NCBI GenBank assembly: GCA_902463835.1
Contig: CABQGZ010000024.1
Span: 1 to 15,624 of the forward strand
DNA from: an uncultured Lachnospiraceae bacterium
Lineage (GTDB): Bacteria; Bacillota; Clostridia; Lachnospirales; Lachnospiraceae
Direction of reading: 5' to 3'
Length of the DNA: 15,624 nucleotides
Shown here: one piece after another, positions 1-6,850 of the stretch
How the letters are laid out: every line of letters starts with the position of its first letter
How positions within the stretch are numbered: position 1 is the first letter of the stretch
Notes under the pieces: generated by a model
The model's input: only the letters and a program-made list of their open reading frames with translations
What the model was told of the DNA's origin: nothing
Databases searched by the model: none
Made by a program: the position numbers and the translations under genes

Positions 1-8
1 TTCTGGTG

Positions 9-37
9 TTGTGCGTAAGGGAAAAAAGGGGTATAAT
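9..37 (+). promoter_or_regulatory. Candidate sigma-A-like promoter for the GH18 gene
   Basis: TTGTGC at 9-14 and a perfect TATAAT at 32-37 are separated by 17 bp, the ideal spacing. The -35 box matches the consensus only moderately. It would give a leader of about 125 nt before the ATG at 170. A second TATACT at 92-97 has no convincing -35 and is not called. Seen in sequence; promoter activity is inferred. Confidence 0.4.
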
Positions 38-169
38 GAAAAAGATAAAAATAGCGTTATGAATTTAGTAGCAGAATCAAAAAATCTATGCTATACTGAC
101 CTTGCCGGGGACAGGTGGTAGCCATTTGGTTTCAAGGGATAGAGACGCAGCAGGAGGAGCGGAAAGCAC

Positions 170-1903
170 ATGAGAAAAAAAGTTATGCCAGTGATCGTGG
201 CGGTTATATTTGTTATTGTGGTGGGGTTGATTGCAGTAGGGACTGCGGTGATACAGAGATATATCCCCACGAAGGATCGGGTGGATGTGAATGCGTATTA
301 TAAGGTTTCCCAGGCGGATGATATGGCCATTGTTTTGGACGGAGAGATCACCGGGGAGATATGTAAATATATGGAAGGACATGCTTATCTGACGTATGAC
401 TTTGTTCGGGAATACCTGAACGGTCGTTTTTACTGGGATGAGAATGAGAATATTATGCGGTATACCACACCGACTGATGTGATATCCGTCAATGCGGGAA
501 GTAACACGTATGTGATTACCAGGGAGGAGCATGCGGAGAATTATACCATTGTCCGGGTGGATGGGAAGACCATGTATCTGGCGGTGGATTTTGTACAGAA
601 ATATACGAATATTGAGTTTGCGGTTTATGAGCAGCCGAGCCGGCTTCTGCTCACCAGCAGGTGGGGGGAGGTGTCAAGAGGTACGGTGAAGAAGGATACA
701 CAGATCCGGGAAAAGGGCGGGATCAAGAGCCCTATCGTTGCGGATCTGGCAAAGGGCACGAAGGTGACTGTGGTGGAAGCCATGGAGGAGTGGAGTAAGG
801 TCAGCACAGAGGATGGTATGATCGGATATCTGAAGAATAAGACATTGGGGCAGATACAGAACGAGACCATCAGCCGGGCTTTCGAGGAGCCGCAGTTTAC
901 CCACCAGCTGAAAAATGGAAGGATCAATATGGTGTGGCACCAGGTTACAAATCAGGATACCAACGGACAGATCAGCAATGTATTGCAGAATACAAAAGGG
1001 ATCAATGTGGTGTCTCCTACCTGGTTTTATCTGAATGATAACAAGGGGAATATCAAGTCTTTGGCCAGCACGAAATATGTAAATTACTGTCATCAGAACG
1101 GGGTGGCTGTATGGGGTCTGTTCAGCAATCTGGAGAACCCGGAGGCCAGCAGCGCGGAGGTTCTGACTCACACCTCCACCCGGGATTATCTGGCGAATCA
1201 GATTATCGCGGCGGCCATTGAATATGATCTGGATGGTATCAATCTAGATTTTGAAGCGCTGGATGCAAGTGTGGGAGATTCCTATGTGCAGTTTATCCGG
1301 GAGCTGTCCATCAAGTGCAGGAACAATGGAATCGTGCTGTCTGTGGACAACTACGTTCCCACAGCCTATACCAGCTTTTATAACCGGGCTGAGCAGGCGC
1401 TCTTTGCCGATTACGTGGTGATCATGGGCTATGACGAGCATTACAAAGGCTCCCAGGAGGGCTCTGTGGCCTCCATTGGCTGGGTGACAGAAGGCGTGGA
1501 AAACACCCTGAAGGAGGTTCCGGCGGAACAGATTATTCTGGGCATGCCGTTCTACACCAGGGTATGGGAGTGTACGCCCAAGGGCGATGAGGTCTCCGAG
1601 GCGGAGGCAGCTGCGGAGGATTATGTACCCTATACGGTTGACAGCACGGCTGTCAGCATGAAGGAAGCGGAGAACCGGATTGCCATCAACGCAGCGGAAA
1701 AGGTATGGTCCGAAGAAGACGGCCAGCATTACGCAGAGTATGAATACCAGGGGAAGACGTATAAGATCTGGCTGGAGGATGAGAAGTCCATGGAGCTCCG
1801 GCTGCAGCTGATGCGGGAGAAGAACCTGGCGGGAGCCGCCTTCTGGAAGCTGGGCCTGGAGAAAAACAGTATCTGGGATCTTGTGATCAAATACGTAAAC
1901 TAG
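170..1903 (+). CDS. Membrane-anchored GH18-family glycoside hydrolase with copper-amine-oxidase-like N-terminal region and SH3 module
   Basis: This 577-residue protein probably acts outside the membrane on N-acetylglucosamine-containing glycan such as peptidoglycan. Residues about 5-28 are a single hydrophobic anchor after a basic start. Residues about 45-165 resemble the copper-amine-oxidase N-terminal-like domain common in Firmicute wall proteins (paired 'VDGKTMYLAVDFV'-type segments). Residues about 172-232 form a bacterial SH3 module (IVADLAKGTKVTVV, then EWSKV and GYLKN). Residues about 245-577 are the GH18 barrel. The GH18 signature DGxxxDxE is intact as DGINLDFE, with E362 the expected acid/base and D355 and D360 upstream; the later MGYDEHY strand is also typical. 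AGGAGG lies 12 nt before the ATG, slightly long. Spore-germination hydrolases of the YaaH type share the catalytic domain but carry LysM rather than SH3. Exact substrate is unknown. A cell-wall role is supported by the amidase gene downstream. Confidence 0.88.
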   Translation: MRKKVMPVIVAVIFVIVVGLIAVGTAVIQRYIPTKDRVDVNAYYKVSQADDMAIVLDGEITGEICKYMEGHAYLTYDFVREYLNGRFYWDENENIMRYTTPTDVISVNAGSNTYVITREEHAENYTIVRVDGKTMYLAVDFVQKYTNIEFAVYEQPSRLLLTSRWGEVSRGTVKKDTQIREKGGIKSPIVADLAKGTKVTVVEAMEEWSKVSTEDGMIGYLKNKTLGQIQNETISRAFEEPQFTHQLKNGRINMVWHQVTNQDTNGQISNVLQNTKGINVVSPTWFYLNDNKGNIKSLASTKYVNYCHQNGVAVWGLFSNLENPEASSAEVLTHTSTRDYLANQIIAAAIEYDLDGINLDFEALDASVGDSYVQFIRELSIKCRNNGIVLSVDNYVPTAYTSFYNRAEQALFADYVVIMGYDEHYKGSQEGSVASIGWVTEGVENTLKEVPAEQIILGMPFYTRVWECTPKGDEVSEAEAAAEDYVPYTVDSTAVSMKEAENRIAINAAEKVWSEEDGQHYAEYEYQGKTYKIWLEDEKSMELRLQLMREKNLAGAAFWKLGLEKNSIWDLVIKYVN

Positions 1904-2086
1904 TGTAACAGTTCAGCCAGCCGATATTTACAGTGGAAAATCGTGCTCGCACGAATTTTACACTGTGAATATCGGCTGAGGGAACGCCGGGTTATGAGCA
2001 AAAGGAGTTGCGAAGCAACGGGAAGCACCGTAGGTGCGTTTTTGCGAATGGCGTGGGCTGAACGTCAATGGCGTGATCTTTACGTA
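1892..2086. repeat. Highly structured intergenic element with nested inverted repeats
   Basis: Almost every base can be paired. An outer stem GTTCAGCC (1911-1918) / GGCTGAAC (2056-2063) encloses a long hairpin at 1918-1978: 18 bp with one wobble, then a further ~10 bp with one bulge and a CTCG tip. A second domain is closed by ACGCC (1984-1988) / GGCGT (2050-2054) and GCAAAA / TTTTTGC (2039-2045). It contains two triloop hairpins, GTTGC-GAA-GCAAC (2007-2019) and GCACC-GTA-GGTGC (2025-2037). Weaker flanking inverted copies TACGTAAA (1892-1899) and TTTACGTA (2079-2086) may mark its ends; the left one overlaps the last codons of the GH18 gene. No conserved reading frame is evident. This looks like a palindromic interspersed repeat (REP/MITE-like) or a structured RNA. 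That it recurs elsewhere in the genome is inferred from its design and cannot be seen here. Confidence 0.65.
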
Positions 2087-2156
2087 ATTCATGACATATA
2101 CGCCTCTATCCCCCGCATATCCTATAACAAGGTATTTCTGGTGGGAGCACTTTTTG

Positions 2157-2843
2157 GTGAAGAAGAAAATGGAGATTCTCATGGCTGCAGTTCTGTTGCT
2201 GGCAGCGTGTATATTTGCGAAGGAAGGGGCAGTCATTGTGGATAGCCTGCGGGCCTCCAGGGAAGATAAGACCTGCATTGTCATTGATGCCGGCCACGGC
2301 GGTTCGGATCCAGGCAAGGTGGGGATCAACAAAGCGGAAGAAAAGACGCTGAATCTTCAGATTGCCCTGCGGTTGAAAGCGCTGCTGGAGGCGGAGGGGA
2401 TTGAAGTGGTAATGACCCGTACAGATGACGATGCTCTTCACTCCAAAGGGGCAAAGAACAAGAAGGCGGAGGATATGCGGAAGCGCTGCGAGATCATCAC
2501 GGAGGCAATGCCGGTATTTACCGTCAGTATCCATCAGAACAGTTATCCGGAGGAGTATGTAAAAGGAGCCCAGGTCTTCTATTATGGCAAGTCGCCGGAA
2601 GGCAAAGAGCTGGCGGATATGATACAGGCCAGCATGATTGAGCGTCTGGACAAGGAAAATCACCGGACAGCCAAGGCCAACGAGAGTTATTATCTGCTGA
2701 AGCGCACGCCTACGCCTACAGTTATTGTAGAATGTGGCTTTCTGAGCAATGGGCAGGAGGCGGAGCTGTTGACTTCCCCGGAGTATCAGGCGAAGGTGGC
2801 TGGGGCGATACATATGGGGATCATGCAGTATCTGAACAAATGA
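2157..2843 (+). CDS. cwlD: N-acetylmuramoyl-L-alanine amidase, Amidase_3 / CwlD type
   Basis: Zinc amidase that cleaves the bond between N-acetylmuramic acid and the peptide stem. CwlD proteins act in making muramic-delta-lactam of the spore cortex. The protein has 228 residues from GTG 2157, chosen because GGGAG (2143-2147) sits 9 nt upstream and because the product then starts with a short basic stretch and a hydrophobic anchor (about residues 5-22). An in-frame ATG at 2091 lies too far upstream, next to the structured element. Zinc and catalytic residues are all present: H47 in IDAGHGG, E62 in AEEKTLNL, H126 in SIHQNS, and E192 in VECGFLSN. The 'DPGKVGIN' stretch after the first histidine is characteristic of CwlD rather than of large autolysins. 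It stops 10 nt from the convergent membrane-protein gene. The family call is firm; the sporulation role is inferred from family. Confidence 0.87.
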   Translation: MKKKMEILMAAVLLLAACIFAKEGAVIVDSLRASREDKTCIVIDAGHGGSDPGKVGINKAEEKTLNLQIALRLKALLEAEGIEVVMTRTDDDALHSKGAKNKKAEDMRKRCEIITEAMPVFTVSIHQNSYPEEYVKGAQVFYYGKSPEGKELADMIQASMIERLDKENHRTAKANESYYLLKRTPTPTVIVECGFLSNGQEAELLTSPEYQAKVAGAIHMGIMQYLNK

Positions 2844-2847
2844 GAAC

Positions 2848-2868
2848 GGCGTGTCAATACGTCACGCC
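2848..2868. terminator. Weak hairpin between convergent genes
   Basis: GGCGTG (2848-2853) and CACGCC (2863-2868) can form a 6-bp stem with a 9-nt loop in the 10-nt gap between convergent stop codons, running into the end of the minus-strand gene. There is no following T-run on either side, so a terminating role is only tentative. Confidence 0.2.
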
Positions 2869-3432
2869 AGAACCTGTATTAGGTATTGCTGCCGCGTAAG
2901 CGGCATCGGCCAGGAACAAAAAAAGAAGAAGGAATCCAACCGTCTTGCGGATGCGAGGCGGTATTTTTTCGTAAATTTTTTCGAACCATGGAATAAAAAG
3001 GTAAATCATGAGCAGAGCGCCTGCGCCAAATAAAATGCTTCCAAGCAGGCAGATCCGCCCGTTCAGATTCCCCCAAAAACCGGAATAGTCCCACCAGCGG
3101 ATGTCCCAGAGCTGTTCTAAAAACCAGCTGCAAAAGTACTCCAGTGCAGAACAGACTGCCGCGGCCAGCAGGAATACCCACAGAGGATGCTTTTTCAGGC
3201 GATACAGCAGGAAATACAGAAAGAGTCCCCCTGCTCCGTAGATGGGCAGCCAGGGACCGGAGAGTATGCCGCGATTGACAAACCGGTGGTCTCTGACCAG
3301 ATAGAGGCACACCTCCCACAGCCATCCCATCAGTGACAGGAAGGAGAACAGCCATATAAGATAGAAAAAGGAAAAGCCAATGGTCTTGTGCTTCAACCGG
3401 CTGTTTGGTGGGATAATTGATCGTGGTTTCAT
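2854..3432 (-). CDS. Putative ABC-transporter type IV (CmpB-like) integral membrane protein
   Basis: A 192-residue polytopic membrane protein with about five hydrophobic spans (roughly residues 18-45, 55-80, 83-108, 127-150, 163-185). Recognisable family features are GWLWEV near the first span, the NRGILSGPWLPIYG segment, LEYFCSWFLEQLW, and the WWDYSGFWGNLNGRICL loop. Together these fit the Firmicute 'putative ABC-transporter type IV' family (CmpB). Despite that name, no ATPase partner is present here and the biochemical role of the family is not established. On the minus strand AAAGGAA lies about 12 nt before the ATG at 3432. It is transcribed toward the amidase gene and ends 10 nt from it. 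The preceding 280-nt spacer is shared with the divergent Rpn gene. Confidence 0.8.
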   Translation of the reverse strand: MKPRSIIPPNSRLKHKTIGFSFFYLIWLFSFLSLMGWLWEVCLYLVRDHRFVNRGILSGPWLPIYGAGGLFLYFLLYRLKKHPLWVFLLAAAVCSALEYFCSWFLEQLWDIRWWDYSGFWGNLNGRICLLGSILFGAGALLMIYLFIPWFEKIYEKIPPRIRKTVGFLLLFLFLADAAYAAAIPNTGSGVTY

Positions 3433-3466
3433 GTAATTGGGGTGTTCCTTTCGGCAGATTTAGAAT

Positions 3467-3522
3467 AGTATACCCAGAGGGTAAAAAATCATGCGATACG
3501 AGTTCTGTTACAAAAGTTTTGT
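3467..3522. promoter_or_regulatory. Intergenic spacer with minus-strand -10-like box and two short palindromes
   Basis: The spacer 3433-3712 separates divergent genes. On the minus strand TATACT (plus-strand 3467-3472) could be a -10 box for the membrane-protein gene, but no good -35 is seen. Next to it is the palindrome TACCC-AGA-GGGTA (3471-3483). A second palindrome, ACAAAA-G-TTTTGT, lies at 3510-3522, just upstream of the Rpn promoter. Both could be regulator sites; in an AT-rich spacer they could also be chance. Nothing else is evident in this spacer. Confidence 0.25.
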
Positions 3523-3535
3523 TATGAAAAAAAGA

Positions 3536-3564
3536 TTGCCCCTATACGCAACTTATGGTAGAAT
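3536..3564 (+). promoter_or_regulatory. Candidate promoter of the Rpn-family gene
   Basis: TTGCCC (3536-3541) and TAGAAT (3559-3564) are separated by exactly 17 bp. The -10 matches consensus at 5 of 6 positions and the -35 at 4 of 6. It would leave a leader of about 140 nt before the chosen ATG at 3713. Confidence 0.5.
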
Positions 3565-3712
3565 GCATATAGATTCAGTAAAATTTTTGTTCCTAAAATG
3601 AATAAGCAAATTCAACATTCTTTTCATCCGATCCCGCACTTAGAAGATTGATAATTAAAGGTAGCAGGAAGATGATCTTTTTCCTGTGAGCAACAGAAAG
3701 GAAATCAGGAAT

Positions 3713-4804
3713 ATGGAACAAAAAGTAAGCATAACAGAACCAGAATTATTTGGTAAAGTCCAAGGGGAAGAAGTACATACAGTAAAATCGGAAGAGAAAA
3801 AGCCCGTAAATAATCCACATGACAAAGGGTATAAGAAAGATCTGGGAAAACCGAAAGAATTTTTGCATTTCCTGCAGAAATACGTGAAGGCTTCATGGGC
3901 AATGGACTTGGATGTAACCCAGCTGCGCTCCTGTGATAAGGAATTCATCAGCAAGGATTATGAGGGGAAAGAAGCGGATCTTGTCTATGAGATCACACTT
4001 GGCAGCAGAAAAAAGCTGTATGCATTTATTCTTCAGGAACTGCAGTCCAGTGTGGACTATACAATGATATTTCGCATAGTAATGTATGTGATGGATATCT
4101 TGTACCGCTATTTTATGAATACGCCCAAGAATGAGCGGGAGCGCGCGGACTTCCAGCTTCCGGCGGTTGTACCTATTGTATTTTACAATGGCGCTGATAC
4201 CTGGACAGCAGCACGGAGGTTTCGAGATTATCAGATGCAGGGAGAGCTTTTTGGTGAATATGTGCTGAACCTGGAATATTACCTGGTGGATCTCAATGAG
4301 ATTCAGGAGGACTATATCTTGACCACCAACACGATGCTTGATAATATCATGTATTGTGATAAATTTCGCAAGAGATCGGAGTTAGCCAATGCGGTGCGGA
4401 CTGCTTACCGGAGAGTAAGAGAACTGGGAAATCAGGAGATTGAGGAGTTTGAAAACTGGGTAAAGAATATTCTTTTAACAGTTAGTGAGGATAAGAAATC
4501 TTTGGTGAAGGAAATTCTGGAATGGGCCAGAAATGGAGATGATGATATGGCATTCAAGTACAATATAACCAGAATGTTTGAGGATGAAAGAGCGGAAGGC
4601 CGGGCGGAGGGCGAGTGGTTAAAGGTTACTTCCCAATTACAGAAAAAATGGCAAAAGGGAAAATCTGTGTCTGATGCCGCCGATGATCTGGAGGAGGAGA
4701 TGTCAGTCATTCAGCCATTCTATGACCTAATCAGTCAATATCCGGACGAAAGTGCAGAAGAGATTTTTGCCCGATACAATGCTTTGCATCAGAACGAAGC
4801 GTAG
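3713..4804 (+). CDS. Rpn family PD-(D/E)XK nuclease / YhgA-like putative transposase-related protein
   Basis: A 363-residue protein of the Rpn (recombination-promoting nuclease, PF04754-like) family. The conserved start 'DKGYKK' is followed by a stretch leading to ADLVYE, then ILQELQSS: D89 and E109-x-Q111 form the expected PD-(D/E)XK-type core. Further family hallmarks are the VPIVFYNG segment (about residues 150-157) and a C-terminal tail with GRAEGE and helical, charged sequence. ATG 3713 is preferred over the in-frame GTG at 3686: AAAGGAAA at 3697-3704 is well spaced for it, while the GTG has only AGGAAG 14 nt upstream. Characterised Rpn proteins are DNA endonucleases that stimulate recA-independent recombination; members are usually multicopy and variable. 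It stands alone with its own promoter and terminator, unrelated to the neighbouring sugar operon. No inverted terminal repeats or target duplications were seen around it. Confidence 0.85.
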   Translation: MEQKVSITEPELFGKVQGEEVHTVKSEEKKPVNNPHDKGYKKDLGKPKEFLHFLQKYVKASWAMDLDVTQLRSCDKEFISKDYEGKEADLVYEITLGSRKKLYAFILQELQSSVDYTMIFRIVMYVMDILYRYFMNTPKNERERADFQLPAVVPIVFYNGADTWTAARRFRDYQMQGELFGEYVLNLEYYLVDLNEIQEDYILTTNTMLDNIMYCDKFRKRSELANAVRTAYRRVRELGNQEIEEFENWVKNILLTVSEDKKSLVKEILEWARNGDDDMAFKYNITRMFEDERAEGRAEGEWLKVTSQLQKKWQKGKSVSDAADDLEEEMSVIQPFYDLISQYPDESAEEIFARYNALHQNEA

Positions 4805-4849
4805 AAGTAATGTTGCGAAAAAAAGAATTATGAAGTAAGATAAAAATCT

Positions 4850-4897
4850 GGCGCAGAATGAGAAAAATATTTTCATTCTGCGCCTTGACATTTTTTC
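4850..4897 (+). terminator. Intrinsic terminator of the Rpn gene, abutting the next promoter
   Basis: GGCGCAGAATG (4850-4860) pairs perfectly with CATTCTGCGCC (4874-4884), extended by a few A-T pairs, to give an 11- to 13-bp stem. The sequence then reads TTGACATTTTTTCT, so a T-run (4891-4896) follows 6 nt after the stem. Those bases also form the -35 box and spacer of the next promoter. Confidence 0.7.
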
Positions 4898-4913
4898 TGA
4901 AATGGTATATTCT
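4885..4913 (+). promoter_or_regulatory. Consensus promoter of the hexitol/tagatose operon
   Basis: A perfect TTGACA (4885-4890) is followed after 17 bp by TATTCT (4908-4913). The predicted start near 4920 lies immediately before the palindromic operator and about 46 nt before the first ATG. This is the strongest promoter-like sequence in the window and the only evident one for the six-gene unit. Confidence 0.8.
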
Positions 4914-4924
4914 TATTTTAAATC

Positions 4925-4946
4925 AAAACCGAAACGTTTCGGTTTT
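4925..4946. promoter_or_regulatory. LacI-family operator (perfect 22-bp palindrome)
   Basis: The core CCGAAACGTTTCGG is flanked by AAAA on the left and TTTT on the right, giving a perfect 22-bp palindrome centred on the CpG at 4935/4936. A central CG in an even palindrome is typical of LacI/GalR-family sites. It lies at about +5 to +27 relative to the predicted start, between the -10 box and the ribosome binding site, where a bound repressor would block initiation or elongation. The LacI-family gene at 5829-6836 in the same operon is the obvious candidate regulator. It lacks the TG...CA ends expected of a CcpA cre site. Confidence 0.75.
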
Positions 4947-4965
4947 AAAAAAGGAGGACATACAT

Positions 4966-5817
4966 ATGCCATTGGTCACATCAGAACAAATGTTGCTGGA
5001 TGCCCAGAAGGGCGGGTACGCCGTAGGTGCGTTCAATGTGGAAGATATGGAGATGGTAAAGGCCGTCATTGCTGCTGCGGAGGAAATGCGTGCGCCGGTG
5101 ATGCTGCAGACGACACCTTCCACAGTAAAATACGGAAAACTGGAGACTTATGCAGCTATCGTGGCCGCGGAGGCAAAGAAAGCATCCGTTCCAGTCTGTC
5201 TTCATCTGGATCACGGCAACAGCTTTGAACTGGCGGTCCAGGCCATCAAAGCCGGCTATACATCTGTCATGATCGACGGTTCCCATGAAAGCTTTGAGGA
5301 CAACATCGCTGTCACGAAAAAGGTGGCGGATGTGGCCCGGGCATGTGGGATTCCGGTGGAAGCGGAGCTTGGCAAGGTAGGCGGTAAGGAGGACGATCTG
5401 GAAGCCGATGCGGATACCAATACAGATCCCCGGGAGGCAAAAGAGTTCGTGGAACGGACAGGGGTATCCTCCCTGGCCATCGCCATCGGAACCGCCCACG
5501 GATTCTATGCGGGAACGCCGGTGCTGGATAAGGAACGGATCTCGGCCATCAAGGAGGTGGTATCTGTGCCGCTGGTACTTCACGGCGCATCCGGACTCAG
5601 TGATGAGGATGTAAAAGAATGCGTGCAGCGGGGCATGTGCAAGGTGAATTTTGCTACGGAGCTTCGGGTGGCTTACACAGGTGCGGGGAAGAAGCTGCTG
5701 GCGGAGCACCCGGATACCTTCGATCCCAAGAAGCTGGGAATTGTGGGAATGGAAGCGGTAAAGGAACTTGTAAAAGGGCGCATACAGGTGTGCGGCTGCA
5801 AAGATAAGGCGAGATAG
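4966..5817 (+). CDS. gatY: Class II aldolase, tagatose-1,6-bisphosphate aldolase GatY/KbaY type
   Basis: A 283-residue class II zinc aldolase that would cleave tagatose-1,6-bisphosphate (or fructose-1,6-bisphosphate) to dihydroxyacetone phosphate and glyceraldehyde-3-phosphate in the cytosol. Active-site features are intact: catalytic D82 and zinc ligand H83 in HLDHGN, E134 in VEAELGKVGG, H178 in GTAHGFY and H206 in LHGASGLS. Length, the VMIDGSH segment, IGTAHGFYA and the C-terminal CGC all fit GatY/KbaY well. ATG 4966 is chosen because AAGGAGG (4951-4957) lies 8 nt upstream; upstream in-frame codons run through the operator and promoter. It is the first gene of the operon, directly under the palindromic operator. 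The neighbouring galactitol-phosphate dehydrogenase and PfkB kinase favour tagatose-bisphosphate over fructose-bisphosphate as natural substrate. No GatZ/KbaZ-like partner subunit is encoded nearby. The sequence alone does not settle stereospecificity. Confidence 0.88.
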   Translation: MPLVTSEQMLLDAQKGGYAVGAFNVEDMEMVKAVIAAAEEMRAPVMLQTTPSTVKYGKLETYAAIVAAEAKKASVPVCLHLDHGNSFELAVQAIKAGYTSVMIDGSHESFEDNIAVTKKVADVARACGIPVEAELGKVGGKEDDLEADADTNTDPREAKEFVERTGVSSLAIAIGTAHGFYAGTPVLDKERISAIKEVVSVPLVLHGASGLSDEDVKECVQRGMCKVNFATELRVAYTGAGKKLLAEHPDTFDPKKLGIVGMEAVKELVKGRIQVCGCKDKAR

Positions 5818-5828
5818 GAGCGAAGTAT

Positions 5829-6836
5829 ATGGCAGCGACAATGAAAGATATTGCGAAAGCGACGGGGCTTGGATTGGCGACAATCTCCTCCTATCTGAAC
5901 GGCGGAAACGTGCGGGAGAAAAACAGGGTCAAGATCGAGCAGGCGATACAGGAGCTTCACTTCGAGGTGAATGAGGTGGCCCGGGGATTAAAGACAAACC
6001 GAACCAAGGTCATCGGGATCATCATCCCGGAGCTGAACAACATTTTCTGTGCGGAGATTATCACGGAGGTGGAGGATATTCTGCGGGGACACGGATATGC
6101 CACTATGATCTGTGACTGCCGGACAGATGAAAAGCGGGAGGAGGAGGCAGTGGAATTCCTGCTCCATCGCCGGGTGGACGGTCTGATCCTGATGCCCTCC
6201 GGGAAGAAGGGGACGTATCTTCAGAATTTTATCCGGGCGGAGAAACCAGTGATTCTCATCGACCGGAGGCTGGAAGAGATTGACTGCGACTGCGTGCTGG
6301 TGGACAACGAGGGAGCTGCAAAGAATGCCGTACAGCGGCTGGTGGAAGCCGGACATAAGAAGATCGGTATTCTGGCGGGGCCCGAAGGGGTCTATACCGC
6401 AGAGGAACGTCTCAAGGGATACGTGCTGGCATTGCAGGAGGCTGGCATACCGGTCACCGATGATCTGGTGGCGCGGGGAGATTACACCATAAGCGGCGGC
6501 ACAGAGGCGCTGAAACAGCTGGTGGAAAAGAATCCGGACATGACGGCTGTCTTTGTATCCAACTATGAAATGACAGTGGGAGCCATGATACAGGTGAACG
6601 AGTTGAATAGAAAGGTTCCGGAGGAATTGTCTATCATCGGCTTTGACAACGTGGAGTTTGCCAAAGCAAGCATGCCCAGACTTTCCATTGTGTCCCAGCC
6701 TACCCAGGAAATTGGCAAGAAGGCGGCGGAACTGCTGCTGAAACGGCTGGAGAAAGAAGAGTTAGAGAGTGCGTGGGAGACGATACATCTGGCGACGGAA
6801 TTCATGGACGGAAGATCCGTAAGAAAGCTTCCGTGA
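5829..6836 (+). CDS. LacI-family transcriptional regulator, probably local and autoregulatory
   Basis: A 335-residue LacI/GalR-type regulator. Residues 4-24 are the helix-turn-helix (MKDIAKATG, then the recognition helix around LATISSYLN). The hinge helix is at about 47-57 (NEVARGLK) with the minor-groove leucine L54. A periplasmic-binding-like effector domain follows from about residue 61 (KVIGIIIPE) to the end, with DGLILMPSG, VDNEGAA, GHKKIGILAG, LSIIGFDN and VSQPTQEIG in the usual order. At the positions equivalent to LacI Tyr17, Gln18 and Arg22 it has Leu16, Ala17 and Ser21, and the turn before NV is one residue shorter than in LacI. AGGAG overlaps the aldolase stop codon, 8 nt before the ATG, so translation is probably coupled. 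Lying second in the operon, it would repress its own promoter through the palindrome at 4925-4946. The effector is likely a pathway sugar or phosphosugar; this is inferred. Confidence 0.9.
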   Translation: MAATMKDIAKATGLGLATISSYLNGGNVREKNRVKIEQAIQELHFEVNEVARGLKTNRTKVIGIIIPELNNIFCAEIITEVEDILRGHGYATMICDCRTDEKREEEAVEFLLHRRVDGLILMPSGKKGTYLQNFIRAEKPVILIDRRLEEIDCDCVLVDNEGAAKNAVQRLVEAGHKKIGILAGPEGVYTAEERLKGYVLALQEAGIPVTDDLVARGDYTISGGTEALKQLVEKNPDMTAVFVSNYEMTVGAMIQVNELNRKVPEELSIIGFDNVEFAKASMPRLSIVSQPTQEIGKKAAELLLKRLEKEELESAWETIHLATEFMDGRSVRKLP

Positions 6837-6850
6837 ATGAGGGTAGTGAC

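Noticed and set aside
1918..1978. Long hairpin as a Rho-independent terminator of the GH18 gene
   Set aside because: The stem is far longer than usual, AT-rich in the middle, and not followed by a T-run.
2091..2156. N-terminal extension of the amidase to an ATG at 2091
   Set aside because: No ribosome binding site is present, and the added residues would precede the signal-anchor. GTG 2157 with GGGAG upstream fits better.
1943..2245. 100-residue plus-strand open frame across the structured element
   Set aside because: It simply reads through the hairpins, has no ribosome binding site and overlaps the amidase start. Its residue composition is explained by the inverted repeats.
4925..4946. 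Catabolite-responsive (cre) site for CcpA
   Set aside because: The core GAAACGTTTC resembles cre, but the ends are CC/GG instead of TG/CA, and the perfect 22-bp symmetry fits a dedicated LacI-family regulator better.
4858..4965. Upstream in-frame extension of the aldolase beginning at 4858
   Set aside because: It would translate the terminator, promoter and operator. The ATG at 4966 has an ideal AAGGAGG 8 nt upstream.
5018..5032. CCGTAGGTGCG in the aldolase gene, identical to part of the structured repeat (about 2028-2038)
   Set aside because: Only about 11 bases match, within a conserved coding segment (YAVGAFN), without the hairpin arms; taken as coincidence.
4981..5883. 300-residue minus-strand open frame opposite the aldolase
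   Set aside because: It is the antisense shadow of a strongly conserved aldolase gene; no family features and no ribosome binding site.
6773..6850. Upstream in-frame extension of the FGGY kinase beginning at 6773
   Set aside because: It overlaps the end of the regulator gene in another frame. ATG 6851 begins directly at the canonical KRYLLGIDIGT start of the family.
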